Shown here: piece by piece, positions 35,216 through 45,360 of the stretch | Position numbering within the stretch: the stretch's first letter is position 1 | Layout of the letters: the number at the start of each line of letters is the position of its first letter | Origin: Caballeronia grimmiae | GTDB lineage: Bacteria; Pseudomonadota; Gammaproteobacteria; Burkholderiales; Burkholderiaceae | Assembly (NCBI RefSeq): GCF_000698555.1 | Contig: NZ_JFHE01000009.1 | Coordinates: 124,001 to 188,000 of the forward strand | Direction of reading: 5' to 3' | Length of the DNA: 64,000 nt | Notes under the pieces: model-generated | Seen by the model: only the letters and a program-made list of their open reading frames with translations | What the model was told of the DNA's origin: nothing | The model's database searches: none | Made by a program: the position numbers and the translations under genes

Positions 35216-35932
35216 CTAGCCAAAGAGGTTGTGCTGAATACCAATAAGATGCTCAGTAAGCGCCTTCACCGCTGCATCTGTGTCGCGGTCTCTGAGGGCT
35301 TCAACGATTTCACGATGCTGGGCCTCATATTCCTTGCGCCGTTCCGGAGTCAGCGAGCGCGCTTTAAGGCGCCCCCATTCGCCTTGCTCTCGCACGCGAT
35401 TCGTCAACTCAAGGATCTTGAGGAAAAAAGAGTTATGCGTTGCAAGTGCGAAAACTCGGTGGAGCTGACCGTCCCAATGCTCAAACTCCTCGATAGTCTG
35501 CGCGGCCTCCGAGCGCTCGATGCATTCGATCATCTTTGCGAAATCTGCGCCCGTCGCATTGCGGGTGATAAGCCGAGGCATAAGCGGTTCGATCAGGAGT
35601 CGCGCTTCCATCAGTTCAGCGGGACTCGTCTGGTCCTCCGGTGGCGGTTCTGCTCGCTCGCGAATCCTCGCAGGGAATGTACTGGCAGCCCCGGGCCGCA
35701 CGAAAGTGCCGCTGCCGACGGACTGCGTGATCAGTCCGCGCTCTTTCAAATCCTGGAGCACCCTCCGGACGGCCCCTCTCGATGCTCCAAACTGCTCGCT
35801 CAAAAGGCGCTCGGCAGGCAACTTCGCCCCTTCGCTCAACCGACCAGACGCGATCTCTTCACGCAGATACGCTGCCAGCGTCTTCGCGCCGGCCGCCCGA
35901 ACCGTGCTGCCACGACTGTCAACGTCGCTCAT
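35216..35932 (-). CDS. GntR-family (FadR/FCD type) transcriptional regulator
   Basis: This is a 238-residue regulator. The N-terminal winged helix-turn-helix (KLPAERLLSEQFGASRGAVRRVL, GLITQSVGSGTFV) is followed by an all-helical FCD ligand-binding domain (EARLLIEPLMPRLITRNATG, and HREIVEALRDRDTDAAVKALTEHL) with conserved metal/ligand-binding positions in its HWDGQLHR and ALRDRD segments. GGAG precedes ATG 35932 by seven bases. It is divergent from the flavin-monooxygenase stump and CMD genes, which it may control. Confidence 0.88.
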   Translation of the reverse strand: MSDVDSRGSTVRAAGAKTLAAYLREEIASGRLSEGAKLPAERLLSEQFGASRGAVRRVLQDLKERGLITQSVGSGTFVRPGAASTFPARIRERAEPPPEDQTSPAELMEARLLIEPLMPRLITRNATGADFAKMIECIERSEAAQTIEEFEHWDGQLHRVFALATHNSFFLKILELTNRVREQGEWGRLKARSLTPERRKEYEAQHREIVEALRDRDTDAAVKALTEHLIGIQHNLFG

Positions 35933-35946
35933 TCTTTTGCTCCAGT

Positions 35947-36126
35947 CTTTCGCACGGAAATGTCGCGGGCGATGTGCCCGCCATCAGCGACGGCGCGCAG
36001 CGACTGGCGCGCGGCATTGCCGCCATGCTGTTCGATGCTGACCGCGACCGGCATTTCGCTGCGCTCGAAGCCTTCGACAGAGCCGAGTTGCTCGGCGACG
36101 AATGGCGAGACGCGGACGCGCCTTAA
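35947..36126 (+). pseudogene. C-terminal stump of a probable flavin-containing monooxygenase
   Basis: About 58 codons ending at TAA 36124-36126 read HGNVAGDVPAISDG, then RLARGIAAMLF, then HFAALEAFDRAELLGDEW. This resembles the C-termini of NAD(P)/FAD-binding flavin-containing monooxygenases. There is no start codon, and the 5' part is replaced by the promoter side of the GntR gene. It is in the same direction as the CMD gene at 36146, 19 bases on, so it was probably the upstream gene of that operon. Confidence 0.5.
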
Positions 36127-36145
36127 CCTTTCTCAAGGAGCTTCG

Positions 36146-36661
36146 ATGATTCCCCCCCTCCGACTCTCCGACGACGATGTCGTCGCGCGGCTTGCCGGCA
36201 TTGCACCGCATGGCACGACGGCCGAGTTACGCGCCGCGCGCGGCGATGCATCACGCTTCACACAGGGCAGCTTCGATGCGCTGTTCGCACCCGATGCGAC
36301 AGGGCTTTCTCTCGACGAGAGATTGGCCGCAGCCGCCTATGCCGCACATTTTGCCCGCGCATATGATGCTGCGGACTTTTATCGGCAATCCATTGAAGCG
36401 GGCGACGTCCGACACGTGCTCGATTCATTCATCGCCGACGACTTGGCACCGGCCGGAACGGAAGCCCGGCTTACCGCGATTCTTGCGCATACGCGCGCGC
36501 TGAGCGTGCTCGACGCAAGCGCCGACCGGGCAGCGCTCGGCAAACTCGAGCACGTCGGGCTGTCCACGCCTGCCATCGTCGCGCTGTCGCAATTGGTGGC
36601 GTTCGTGTCATATCAGGTACGGGTCGTGGCAGCGCTGCGGGCACTGGAGGCGTCGGCATGA
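36146..36661 (+). CDS. CMD-domain protein, Avi_7170-like
   Basis: This is a 171-residue helical protein of the carboxymuconolactone-decarboxylase/AhpD superfamily, resembling the Avi_7170-type proteins found beside luciferase-like monooxygenases and peptide-type importers. It has no cysteine, so it lacks the CxxC redox pair and cannot be a classical peroxidase. AAGGAG lies five bases before ATG 36146. It overlaps the next gene by four bases; the two probably form a pair, perhaps a heteromer. The reaction is unknown. Confidence 0.75.
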   Translation: MIPPLRLSDDDVVARLAGIAPHGTTAELRAARGDASRFTQGSFDALFAPDATGLSLDERLAAAAYAAHFARAYDAADFYRQSIEAGDVRHVLDSFIADDLAPAGTEARLTAILAHTRALSVLDASADRAALGKLEHVGLSTPAIVALSQLVAFVSYQVRVVAALRALEASA

Positions 36662-37233
36662 TGCGCTCCCATGCATTCACTTCGCAGACGCTCGGATGGA
36701 CTTCGTGGCTGGACAAGGCGGACCTGTCGCAGGCCACGCCGGAGCAAATCGCCGTACTGGAAAAGAGTCATCCGCAGGCGAAGACGTCCGATTACTATCT
36801 TCTGCTGGCTCACGAGCCGCAGATCCTCGAACAGCGTTCGGGTGCGTTCAACAGCGTCATGTATGCGCCTCGCGGTCTGCCACGCGCCGAGCGCGAATTG
36901 GCCACCACGGTCGTGTCGCGCGTCAACGGCTGTGTGTATTGCGCATCGGTGCATGCGCAGCGCTTCACTCAACTCGCGAAGCGGGACGATGTGATCGCAC
37001 AGGTCTTCGCCGACCCGCAGACGGCCGGCACCACCGACCGCGAGCGCGCCATCGTGCGCTATGCAATCGATCTCACGCTCGCACCGGAATCGATCGATGC
37101 AGAGTCTGTCGCCGCACTCGCGGCGGCGGGGCTGACCCGGCCCGAGATCCTCGACCTGTCCTACGCGGTGGCGATGTTTGCGTGGGCCAACCGGCTGATG
37201 CTCACACTCGGAGAGCCGGTGCTTCCGGACTGA
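36658..37233 (+). CDS. Alkylhydroperoxidase-domain protein, Avi_7169-like
   Basis: This is a 191-residue AhpD-superfamily protein. The redox motif C92-VY-C95 followed by His99 (GCVYCASVH) is intact, so a thiol peroxidase or disulfide-linked role is chemically possible. It resembles Avi_7169-type proteins that co-occur with FMN-dependent monooxygenases. ATGATG at 36658 overlaps the preceding stop. It converges on the monooxygenase at 37281-38645. Confidence 0.85.
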   Translation: MMRSHAFTSQTLGWTSWLDKADLSQATPEQIAVLEKSHPQAKTSDYYLLLAHEPQILEQRSGAFNSVMYAPRGLPRAERELATTVVSRVNGCVYCASVHAQRFTQLAKRDDVIAQVFADPQTAGTTDRERAIVRYAIDLTLAPESIDAESVAALAAAGLTRPEILDLSYAVAMFAWANRLMLTLGEPVLPD

Positions 37234-37280
37234 AGCAAGAACGAAGCGCCGCACGCGGTCCGAAGCCCGCGTGTACGGGA

Positions 37281-38645
37281 TCAACCGCGCCGGAAACTCG
37301 CGCCGATATGCGGCGCCTGCAAACGCGCACCTTGCCCCAGCAACTTTTCGCGCAGCGTGCCTTCGGCGTAATGCTGCTTGTAGACGCCGCGCCGCTGAAG
37401 TTCCGGTACGAGGTATTGCACGATGTCGTGAAAGGTGCGCGGCGACTCGACCCAGGTCAGATTGAAACCATCGATGCCGGTTTCTTCGACCAGCGCCTGC
37501 AGTTCATCGGCCACTTGAGCGGCATCGCCGACCACGACCGCGCCGCGGCCACCGATCGACACGAACTCCACCGCGTCCCGCACGGTCCATTCGCGTTCCG
37601 GATCGAGTTTGCTGAACGACGCGAGCGCGGATTGTCCGGCGTCGGTATCGACATAGCTGAGCGTATCGTCCGGCCGGTAGCGCGACAGATCGATGCCGGT
37701 CCATCCCGACAGCAGCGCCAGCGCGCCCTCGTCGCTCGCGCGTTCTCGATACGCGGCGTAACGGGCTTGCGCGCGCTCGGCGGTTTCATCGACGATCACA
37801 GTGAGCATGGCGAACAGCAGCGCGCTGTCCGGTTCGCGCCCCGCCTCGCTCAGTGCCGAGCGGATGGCGCGCGCCGAACTGCGCAGACCATTACGCGTCG
37901 GCGCGCCGAGAAAGATGCATTCGGCATGCCGCGCCGCGAAGCGAGTGCCGCGCGCCGACCCGCCCGCCTGAAACAGCAGCGGCGTTCGTTGCGGTGATGG
38001 CTCACACTGAAAAATGCCTTCGCTATCGAAATAGCGGCCTTTGTGCTCGACAGAGTGGATGCGCGCAGGGTCGGCGTATATGCCACGTGATGCATCGCGT
38101 TGAAGCGCGGCATCTTCCCAGCTTCCTTCCCAGAGCTTGTAGCAAACCTCGAGAAACTCGTCGGCCCGATCGTAGCGCTCGTCGTGCGCGCGCAGTTCGT
38201 TCTGGCCAAGACTGCGCGCTCCGCTTTGCAGATACGACGTGACGACGTTCCAGGCCACACGTCCCTGGCTCAGGTGATCGAGCGTCGTGAACCGCCGGGC
38301 AAGCAGATACGGCGCCTCGTAGGCGACCGAAACCGTCACGCCGAAGCCGAGGTGCTGTGTTGCGTGCGCCATCAGCGGAATCAGCGGTACGGGGTCGTTC
38401 ATCGGCGTTTGCGCGGCGGTGCGCAATGCGGCGTCCGGACTGCCGCCGTAGACATCGTAGAGGCCGGTCACATCGCCCAGAAAAAGACCGTCGAACAGGC
38501 CGGCTTCGAGCGTTTGCGCAAGGTCGACCCAATAGCGCGTATTCAGATAGGAGACGGATTGGTCGCCCGGTGCGGTCCATTGACCAGGGGCAAGGTGGCC
38601 GACGCAATTCATCATGAACGCGTTGAGACGGATCTGGCGGGGCAT
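37281..38645 (-). CDS. LLM-class FMN-dependent monooxygenase, nitrilotriacetate monooxygenase (NtaA/SnaA/DszA) family
   Basis: This is a 454-residue TIM-barrel flavoenzyme. Segments typical of the family are FDGLFLGDVTGLYDVYGG near residue 50, TTLDHLSQGRVAWNVVTSYL near 120, the LGQNELRAHDERYDRADEFLEV stretch, and QRTPLLFQAGGSARGTRFAARHAE near 225. These enzymes use FMNH2 supplied by a separate reductase to cleave C-N or C-S bonds. It shares the family with the enzymes at 60624 and 62059. No flavin reductase gene is next to it. Its context of AhpD-like proteins and peptide-type importers suggests organosulfur or aminocarboxylate scavenging. Confidence 0.9.
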   Translation of the reverse strand: MPRQIRLNAFMMNCVGHLAPGQWTAPGDQSVSYLNTRYWVDLAQTLEAGLFDGLFLGDVTGLYDVYGGSPDAALRTAAQTPMNDPVPLIPLMAHATQHLGFGVTVSVAYEAPYLLARRFTTLDHLSQGRVAWNVVTSYLQSGARSLGQNELRAHDERYDRADEFLEVCYKLWEGSWEDAALQRDASRGIYADPARIHSVEHKGRYFDSEGIFQCEPSPQRTPLLFQAGGSARGTRFAARHAECIFLGAPTRNGLRSSARAIRSALSEAGREPDSALLFAMLTVIVDETAERAQARYAAYRERASDEGALALLSGWTGIDLSRYRPDDTLSYVDTDAGQSALASFSKLDPEREWTVRDAVEFVSIGGRGAVVVGDAAQVADELQALVEETGIDGFNLTWVESPRTFHDIVQYLVPELQRRGVYKQHYAEGTLREKLLGQGARLQAPHIGASFRRG

Positions 38646-38856
38646 GGGAGTCCGGGTAAAAATGGCTAACCCTAGAGTCTAAGGTTCGGGCCGCCCTGCC
38701 GTTTGACGATCTTTTCATACGCTTATGCGCTGACGCGATATAAGGAAATCGCGCGCGCCGGAATGCAAACTGCATTCGCCATGCAGTTGCGGGGCCCTCC
38801 ATAAACGAAGCGCAGATGATGTGCGAGGTGAGTCGCATCACCATCCGCGCTTTGCT

Positions 38857-40606
38857 TCAACGACGTCCCGACAGATGCTTCATTACCGAGACGAAGCGAT
38901 CTGCTTCATCGCACGTGTTGTAGAACGCGAGTGACGGCCGCACGGTCGCTTCCACGCCGAATCGCCGCAAAATAGGCTGCGCACAGTGATGCCCCGAGCG
39001 CACCGCGATGCCCTCTTCGTTCAGCGCCTTACCCACTTCTTCCGTCTCATACCCCTTCAACACGAAGGACAACACGCTCGCTTTATCCTTCGCCGTGCCG
39101 ATCAATCTGACACCGGGAATCGGCGCAAGCAGGTTGGTGGCATACGCGAGCAGATCATGTTCGTATCGCCCGATATTCTCGATGCCGATACGCGTGACAT
39201 AATCCAGCGCCGCGCCCAGACCCACCGCATCCGCGATATTGCCCGTCCCTACTTCGAAGCGATTCGGCGGCCCTTGGAACACGGTGCGTTCGAACGTGAC
39301 GTCCTGAATCATATTGCCGCCACCTTCCCACGGCGGCATATCTTCCAGCACGTCACGCCTGCCATACACCGCGTCGATGCAACGTCGGTCCAAAAACCTT
39401 GTGGCCCGAGAACACGAAAAAGTCGGCATCGATCTGCTGCACATCTACTCGCATATGCGATACAGACTGCGCGCCATCCACCAGCGCACGCGCACCCGCA
39501 CGATGCGCCATCGCCACGATTTCCTGCACCGGCACGACCGTGCCCAGCGCATTCGACGCCTGCGTCACGGATACGATCTTCACGCGTCCGTTGAGCATGC
39601 GCTGATACTCGTCGAGCTTCACCTGACCGGAATCATCGACGGGAATCACGCGCAGTTTCGCGCCCTTCAGCGCCGCGAGTTGCTGCCACGGCACGATGTT
39701 GGCGTGATGCTCCAGATGCGACACGATGATCTCATCGCCTTCGCCGACATTCTTCACGCCCCACGACTTCGCGATCAGATTGATCCCTTCCGTCGTGCCA
39801 CGCACGAAGATGATTCCATCCGTCGATGCCACGTTGATAAAGCGCCGCACGGTATCGCGTGCGCCTTCGTAGGCGTCGGCCGCGCGCCCCGCGATGGTAT
39901 GTGCCGCACGATGGATATTCGAATTCTCGTGCGCATAGCAATACGCGAGCCGATCGATCACCGCCTGCGGCTTCTGCGTGGTCGCGGCGTTGTCGAACCA
40001 GACCAGTTGCTTGCCGTTCACGCGCTCCTGAAGTATCGGGAAATCGCGACGAATGGCGTTGAGGTCGAATGGCGGATGCGCCGACGGCGCAAGCGGTTTG
40101 GCGTGCGTGCGCGAGTCGTCGGTGAAATAAAACGGCGCGGAGGCTGGTGCGACGGGTGGTTCCAATGACAACGACTTCAGGAAATCCTCGTTATGGAATC
40201 CAAACGATTCCGTATCGATCGATTTCAGGCCGTTGCGCTGCGGAAACGAAGGCTGACCGCCTTCACTCCAAAAATAATAGCCCGACGCCACTGCTTGCGA
40301 TGCCGCCGGACGTTCCGCCTCCACCGGTTCCGTACCGAGCGCGGCGCCACCAAAACGCGGTTCGAGCGCAGGCGCGACCGTTTGCACGAGATCCGGCACG
40401 CCGTCATGCGCAACCGCATGCGGGGCAAGCGCAGGCACGCGGTTCCCGAGCGCCAGCACATGAAGCGGTGACGAGGGCGCGAGATTCGCACCGGGCACTA
40501 TGCCTTGCGGGATCGCATTGCCCGGAATGCCCGTACCCGTCCCGCCCGGACCCGCTAGCGCGGACCCCGGCGGCGCAGGATTGCTGATGACGCTTTCGTA
40601 AAACAA
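38857..40606 (-). pseudogene. Cysteine desulfurase of the family-2A-encapsulin cargo type, broken by a frameshift
   Basis: The gene is split into two minus frames. The first (40606 to about 39380) has a Pro/Gly/Ala-rich, disordered N-terminal extension of about 180 residues, then a SufS-like fold starting FDLNAIRRDFPILQ and running to the PLP lysine motif SGHKVFGPT. The second frame continues the protein (VYGRRDVLEDMPPWEGGGNMI to the end) and includes the active Cys in RSGHHCAQP. One extra base, in GCAACGT around 39381-39383, accounts for the shift. The long disordered extension is the targeting region of encapsulin-2A cargo desulfurases. The apparent start (TTG 40606) lacks a ribosome-binding site. 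No shell gene is in the window. Confidence 0.8.
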
Positions 40607-40759
40607 GGCCGTCTATAGCCATCAAAATCAATTGTCCGAGGTGCGGTCCCGAAGCCGAACCAAGCAATTTTCATTTGTATAGAAGCGCGCATGCACGCCG
40701 GCCGCCGGCGATGATTTGCATTGCGCGCATTCGACGCTATCGATCCGAGAAACGCGTAT

Positions 40760-40788
40760 TTGGTCCGTCCGGTCGTGCTTTCTATACT
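40760..40788 (+). promoter_or_regulatory. Sigma-70-like promoter of groES-groEL
   Basis: TTGGTC (40760-40765) and TATACT (40783-40788) are separated by exactly 17 bases, close to TTGACA and TATAAT. It lies directly upstream of the CIRCE element at 40799 and about 75 bases before the groES start, so transcription would begin near the first arm of CIRCE. Confidence 0.65.
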
Positions 40789-40798
40789 CGCAGTTCCG

Positions 40799-40825
40799 TC
40801 AGCACTCGCCTCGTGAGAGTGCCAA
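40799..40825 (+). promoter_or_regulatory. CIRCE element (HrcA operator)
   Basis: TCAGCACTC (40799-40807), nine-base spacer, GAGTGCCAA (40817-40825). The CIRCE consensus is TTAGCACTC-N9-GAGTGCTAA, so each arm has one mismatch and the spacer length is exact. HrcA bound here would repress groESL at normal temperature. The hrcA gene is not in the window. Confidence 0.88.
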
Positions 40826-40863
40826 TTCAGATAGATCAACCGTAGCCGCCGGAGGAATAGCAG

Positions 40864-41157
40864 ATGAGTTTGCGTCCCTTGCACGATCGCGTGATCGTCA
40901 AAAGACTGGACCAGGAAACGCGCACTGCGTCAGGGATCGTGATTCCCGAAAGTGCAGCCGAGAAGCCCGATCAGGGCGAGATTCTCGCCGTCGGACCCGG
41001 CCGGCGCGATGCCGACGGAAAGCGCGTCGAACCGGATGTACAGGTGGGCGACCGCGTGTTGTTCGGCAAATACTCGGGACAGGCCGTCAAGGTCGATGGC
41101 AACGAACTGCTCGTGCTGCGCGAAGAGGACATCGTCGCAGTCGTGAACGCAAAATAA
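40864..41157 (+). CDS. groES: Co-chaperonin GroES
   Basis: This is a 97-residue protein with the full family pattern: [14 protein letters not shown], the mobile loop [15 protein letters not shown]-like stretch near residues 18-33, and [19 protein letters not shown]. It forms the heptameric lid of the chaperonin. GGAGG lies nine bases before ATG 40864. It is the first gene of the CIRCE-controlled operon, 12 bases before groEL. Confidence 0.97.
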   Translation: MSLRPLHDRVIVKRLDQETRTASGIVIPESAAEKPDQGEILAVGPGRRDADGKRVEPDVQVGDRVLFGKYSGQAVKVDGNELLVLREEDIVAVVNAK

Positions 41158-42810
<1,653 letters not shown>

Positions 42811-42837
42811 TTCTGTCCGCTTGCCCGCTTCATGCAA

Positions 42838-42870
42838 CCCCGCGTCGCTTCGCGCGATGCGGGGCTTCTT
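42838..42870 (+). terminator. Rho-independent-type terminator after groEL
   Basis: CCCCGCGTCGC (42838-42848) pairs with GCGATGCGGGG (42854-42864) around a five-base loop, an 11-bp stem with a single G-U pair, followed by CTTCTT. It starts 28 bases after the groEL stop. The T-run is short, but the GC-rich stem makes termination likely. Confidence 0.75.
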
Positions 42871-42907
42871 ATATGCGAATACTCCGCCACCTGGACTGTC
42901 ACAAAAT

Positions 42908-43504
42908 TCAGGATGCCTTGAATAAATTCGCAATCGGCAGCGTGTGGGCGTAGACCACCCCGGCGCGCAGTATCACGGCGACTGCGTAGGCTTCGTCGAG
43001 TGCTCCCGGCAACACGCCGCTCTCTACAGCGCGCGTATGAAGCTGTGCGCGCAAGGCCTGATTGTCCTGTGCCTGCGCAACGGCGGCTGCCGTGACCAGA
43101 CGCAACGCAACGGGCAGCGTGTCGTCGCGCAATACTGCGCTTGCGAATTCATCGCGGCTCGCACCGATCGCCGTCTGCGTCAGCGCCGAATCAGGCTGCC
43201 CGACGCGCAGATCTTCGTCGATGCGCAACGTACCGCGACCATACGTTTCCAGCGCTGCCGTGATGTAGGACGCCGCGATCAGTTCGTCGAGCGACGCTCC
43301 GAGTCGTTTGGCAATTTCCGCGTGATGCTCGATGCAGTACTCGCAGCGCGTCGCCTGAGCGACCGCCACGGCGATCAGGTGTTTGTCGCGGCTCGATAAC
43401 AAGCCGTCATTCCAGTGCGGCTGCGAGAGGCGGCGAAACGCCTGCGCGTGGGCATTGCGCGTTTCGAGCGCGGCGAGTGAGCGGGCTTCGGCTTGATGGG
43501 TCAT
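42908..43504 (-). CDS. Carboxymuconolactone decarboxylase/AhpD-like protein
   Basis: This is a 198-residue protein of the AhpD superfamily with the redox motif C54-EY-C57 followed by His60-His61 and a SSRDKHLIAVAVAQ helix before it, as in alkylhydroperoxidase-like enzymes. The start MTHQAEAR at 43504 is the best match to the fold, although no clear ribosome-binding site is present; ATG 43555 would add 17 residues. It converges on groEL and is divergent from the binding protein at 43732, so it may share the latter's control region. It is the third AhpD-fold protein in this region. Confidence 0.82.
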   Translation of the reverse strand: MTHQAEARSLAALETRNAHAQAFRRLSQPHWNDGLLSSRDKHLIAVAVAQATRCEYCIEHHAEIAKRLGASLDELIAASYITAALETYGRGTLRIDEDLRVGQPDSALTQTAIGASRDEFASAVLRDDTLPVALRLVTAAAVAQAQDNQALRAQLHTRAVESGVLPGALDEAYAVAVILRAGVVYAHTLPIANLFKAS

Positions 43505-43731
43505 GGCGTGAAGATTGAGAGGAGTTCTGTGTCGCAGAGGCGAACCGTACACCATTCGTACGCATTGCGCAGTGCTGTTCGATGCACCACCGGTGCGCAT
43601 CGAACCGTCATATGCAGCGCAGATTTAATTGGTTCGGCATAGCGCGCTTTGTTGCTATCGTGCGGTCCCGCCCGTCCTGGAAAGTTATCGGACGCGCCAC
43701 GAACATTAAATCGATCCAAGGGGAATCACAC

Positions 43732-45357
43732 GTGTCCATCAACAGTTCGCCCACGCTCCTGCAGCGCTGGTCGCGGCCGCTCGCCATCGCGGCGCTTTTC
43801 CTCGCGGGCCTGAGCAGCGTTCATGCGCAGACGCCCAAACGCGGCGGCACGCTCACGGTCATCGCACAGCCGGAGCCGGTGATCCTGACGGCGGCTCTGA
43901 GCACGTCGTCGCCAACCGGCATCTTCAGTACGAATGTCTTCGACGGTCTTATCGAATACGACAATGCGTTTCACTTGAAACCCGGCCTTGCGGTGAAATG
44001 GGCGTTCTCGCCGGACGGCAAGACGCTGACGCTCAATTTGCGTCAAGGTGTGAAGTGGCACGACGGCAAGCCCTTCACCTCGGCAGACGTGAAGTGGACA
44101 CTCGAAAACGTCTGGAAGAAATATCATCCGCGCAATCAGGCGCTGTTCGCCAATGCGGAAAGCGTGGATACCCCCGACGATTACACCGTCATCGTGCATT
44201 TCTCGAAGCCTTCGCTCGCGGTGCTGAGTTCGCTCAACAGCAACGGCGCGCAAGTGCTGCCGAAGCATCTGTATGAAGGCACGGACATTCTCAACAATCC
44301 GTATAACAACAAGCCGGTCGGCACGGGACCGTTCATCTTCCGTAAGTGGGTGAAGGGTGACTACATCCTGCTCGAACGCAATCCGGACTACTGGGACAAG
44401 GGCAAGCCGTATCTCGACAAGGTCATCTACCGCGTGATTCCCGATGGCGGCGCGCGCACTGCCGCGCTCGAAAAGGGTGAAGTGCAATATGCGCCGCTCA
44501 GCCCGGTCCCCGCGCGCGATGCACAGCGCCTCGCCAAGCTGCCGACGCTCAAGGTCGATACCAAGGGTTACGAATGGCTCTCGCCGTGGCTGTTCCTCGA
44601 TATCAATAATGAGCGCCCGCAACTCAAGGATGCTCGCGTCCGACAGGCGCTTTATCTGGCCATCGATCGCAATGCGTATAACCGGGTGGTCTGGTCCGGA
44701 TTCGGGAAACCGGCGGTGAGCCCGGTGGTATCGACGCTGACCGAATTCTTCGAGCCGAACGTGCCGCAGTATCCGTACGATGTCGCCAAGGCCAATGCAC
44801 TGCTCGATCAGGCCGGCTACAAGGCGGGGGCGAACGGCACGCGCTTCAAGCTGACCATCGACTATCTGCCTTATGGCGATGAATTCCTGCGCAGCGCAGA
44901 ATTCATCAAGCAGGCGTTCAAGCGTATCGGTATCGATGCCGACATCCGCAATCAGGACACACCGACCTATACGCGCCGCATCTATGGCGACCGCGATTAC
45001 GACGTGACGATCCAATGGTATGCAGGCTTCTCCGATCCGCAAGTGGGCGTCACGCGTGAATATCAGTCGGACAGCATCGGCAAGAACATTCCGTTCACCA
45101 ATGGCTCGGGCTACCGCAATGCGCAGGTCGATCAATGGATCCGCGAAGCGCAGGCGTCCGGGGATCAGGCCGAACGCGTGAAACTCTTCAAGCAGTTTCA
45201 GCGTCAGGTGCAGACCGACCTGCCCTCGCTGCCGCTGCTCGAACTGCACTTCTTCACCGTGCATTCGGCCGATCTGAACGATACGGTCTCGGGCGTCGAT
45301 CAGGTCTACGGATCGTTCAAGAACGTCTGGTACACCGACCCGTCGAAGCATCCCTAA
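43732..45357 (+). CDS. Peptide-type ABC binding protein (solute-binding family 5)
   Basis: This is a 541-residue secreted protein. GTG 43732 is preceded by AAGGGGAA. The signal peptide ends near SVHAQTPKRGG, and the mature protein contains LRQGVKWHDGKPFTSADVKW and NPYNNKPVGTGPFIFRKWV, the standard family-5 motifs. It resembles the KPN_01854-type binding proteins that accompany luciferase-like monooxygenases and Avi_7169/7170 proteins. Permeases follow at 45361 and 46374. It is paralogous to the protein at 53641. The ligand is probably not a peptide, but sequence cannot tell. Confidence 0.9.
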   Translation: MSINSSPTLLQRWSRPLAIAALFLAGLSSVHAQTPKRGGTLTVIAQPEPVILTAALSTSSPTGIFSTNVFDGLIEYDNAFHLKPGLAVKWAFSPDGKTLTLNLRQGVKWHDGKPFTSADVKWTLENVWKKYHPRNQALFANAESVDTPDDYTVIVHFSKPSLAVLSSLNSNGAQVLPKHLYEGTDILNNPYNNKPVGTGPFIFRKWVKGDYILLERNPDYWDKGKPYLDKVIYRVIPDGGARTAALEKGEVQYAPLSPVPARDAQRLAKLPTLKVDTKGYEWLSPWLFLDINNERPQLKDARVRQALYLAIDRNAYNRVVWSGFGKPAVSPVVSTLTEFFEPNVPQYPYDVAKANALLDQAGYKAGANGTRFKLTIDYLPYGDEFLRSAEFIKQAFKRIGIDADIRNQDTPTYTRRIYGDRDYDVTIQWYAGFSDPQVGVTREYQSDSIGKNIPFTNGSGYRNAQVDQWIREAQASGDQAERVKLFKQFQRQVQTDLPSLPLLELHFFTVHSADLNDTVSGVDQVYGSFKNVWYTDPSKHP

Positions 45358-45360
45358 AAC

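Noticed and set aside
43726-45351. 541-codon open frame on the minus strand
   Set aside because: It mirrors the family-5 binding protein almost exactly; composition is typical of an antisense shadow.
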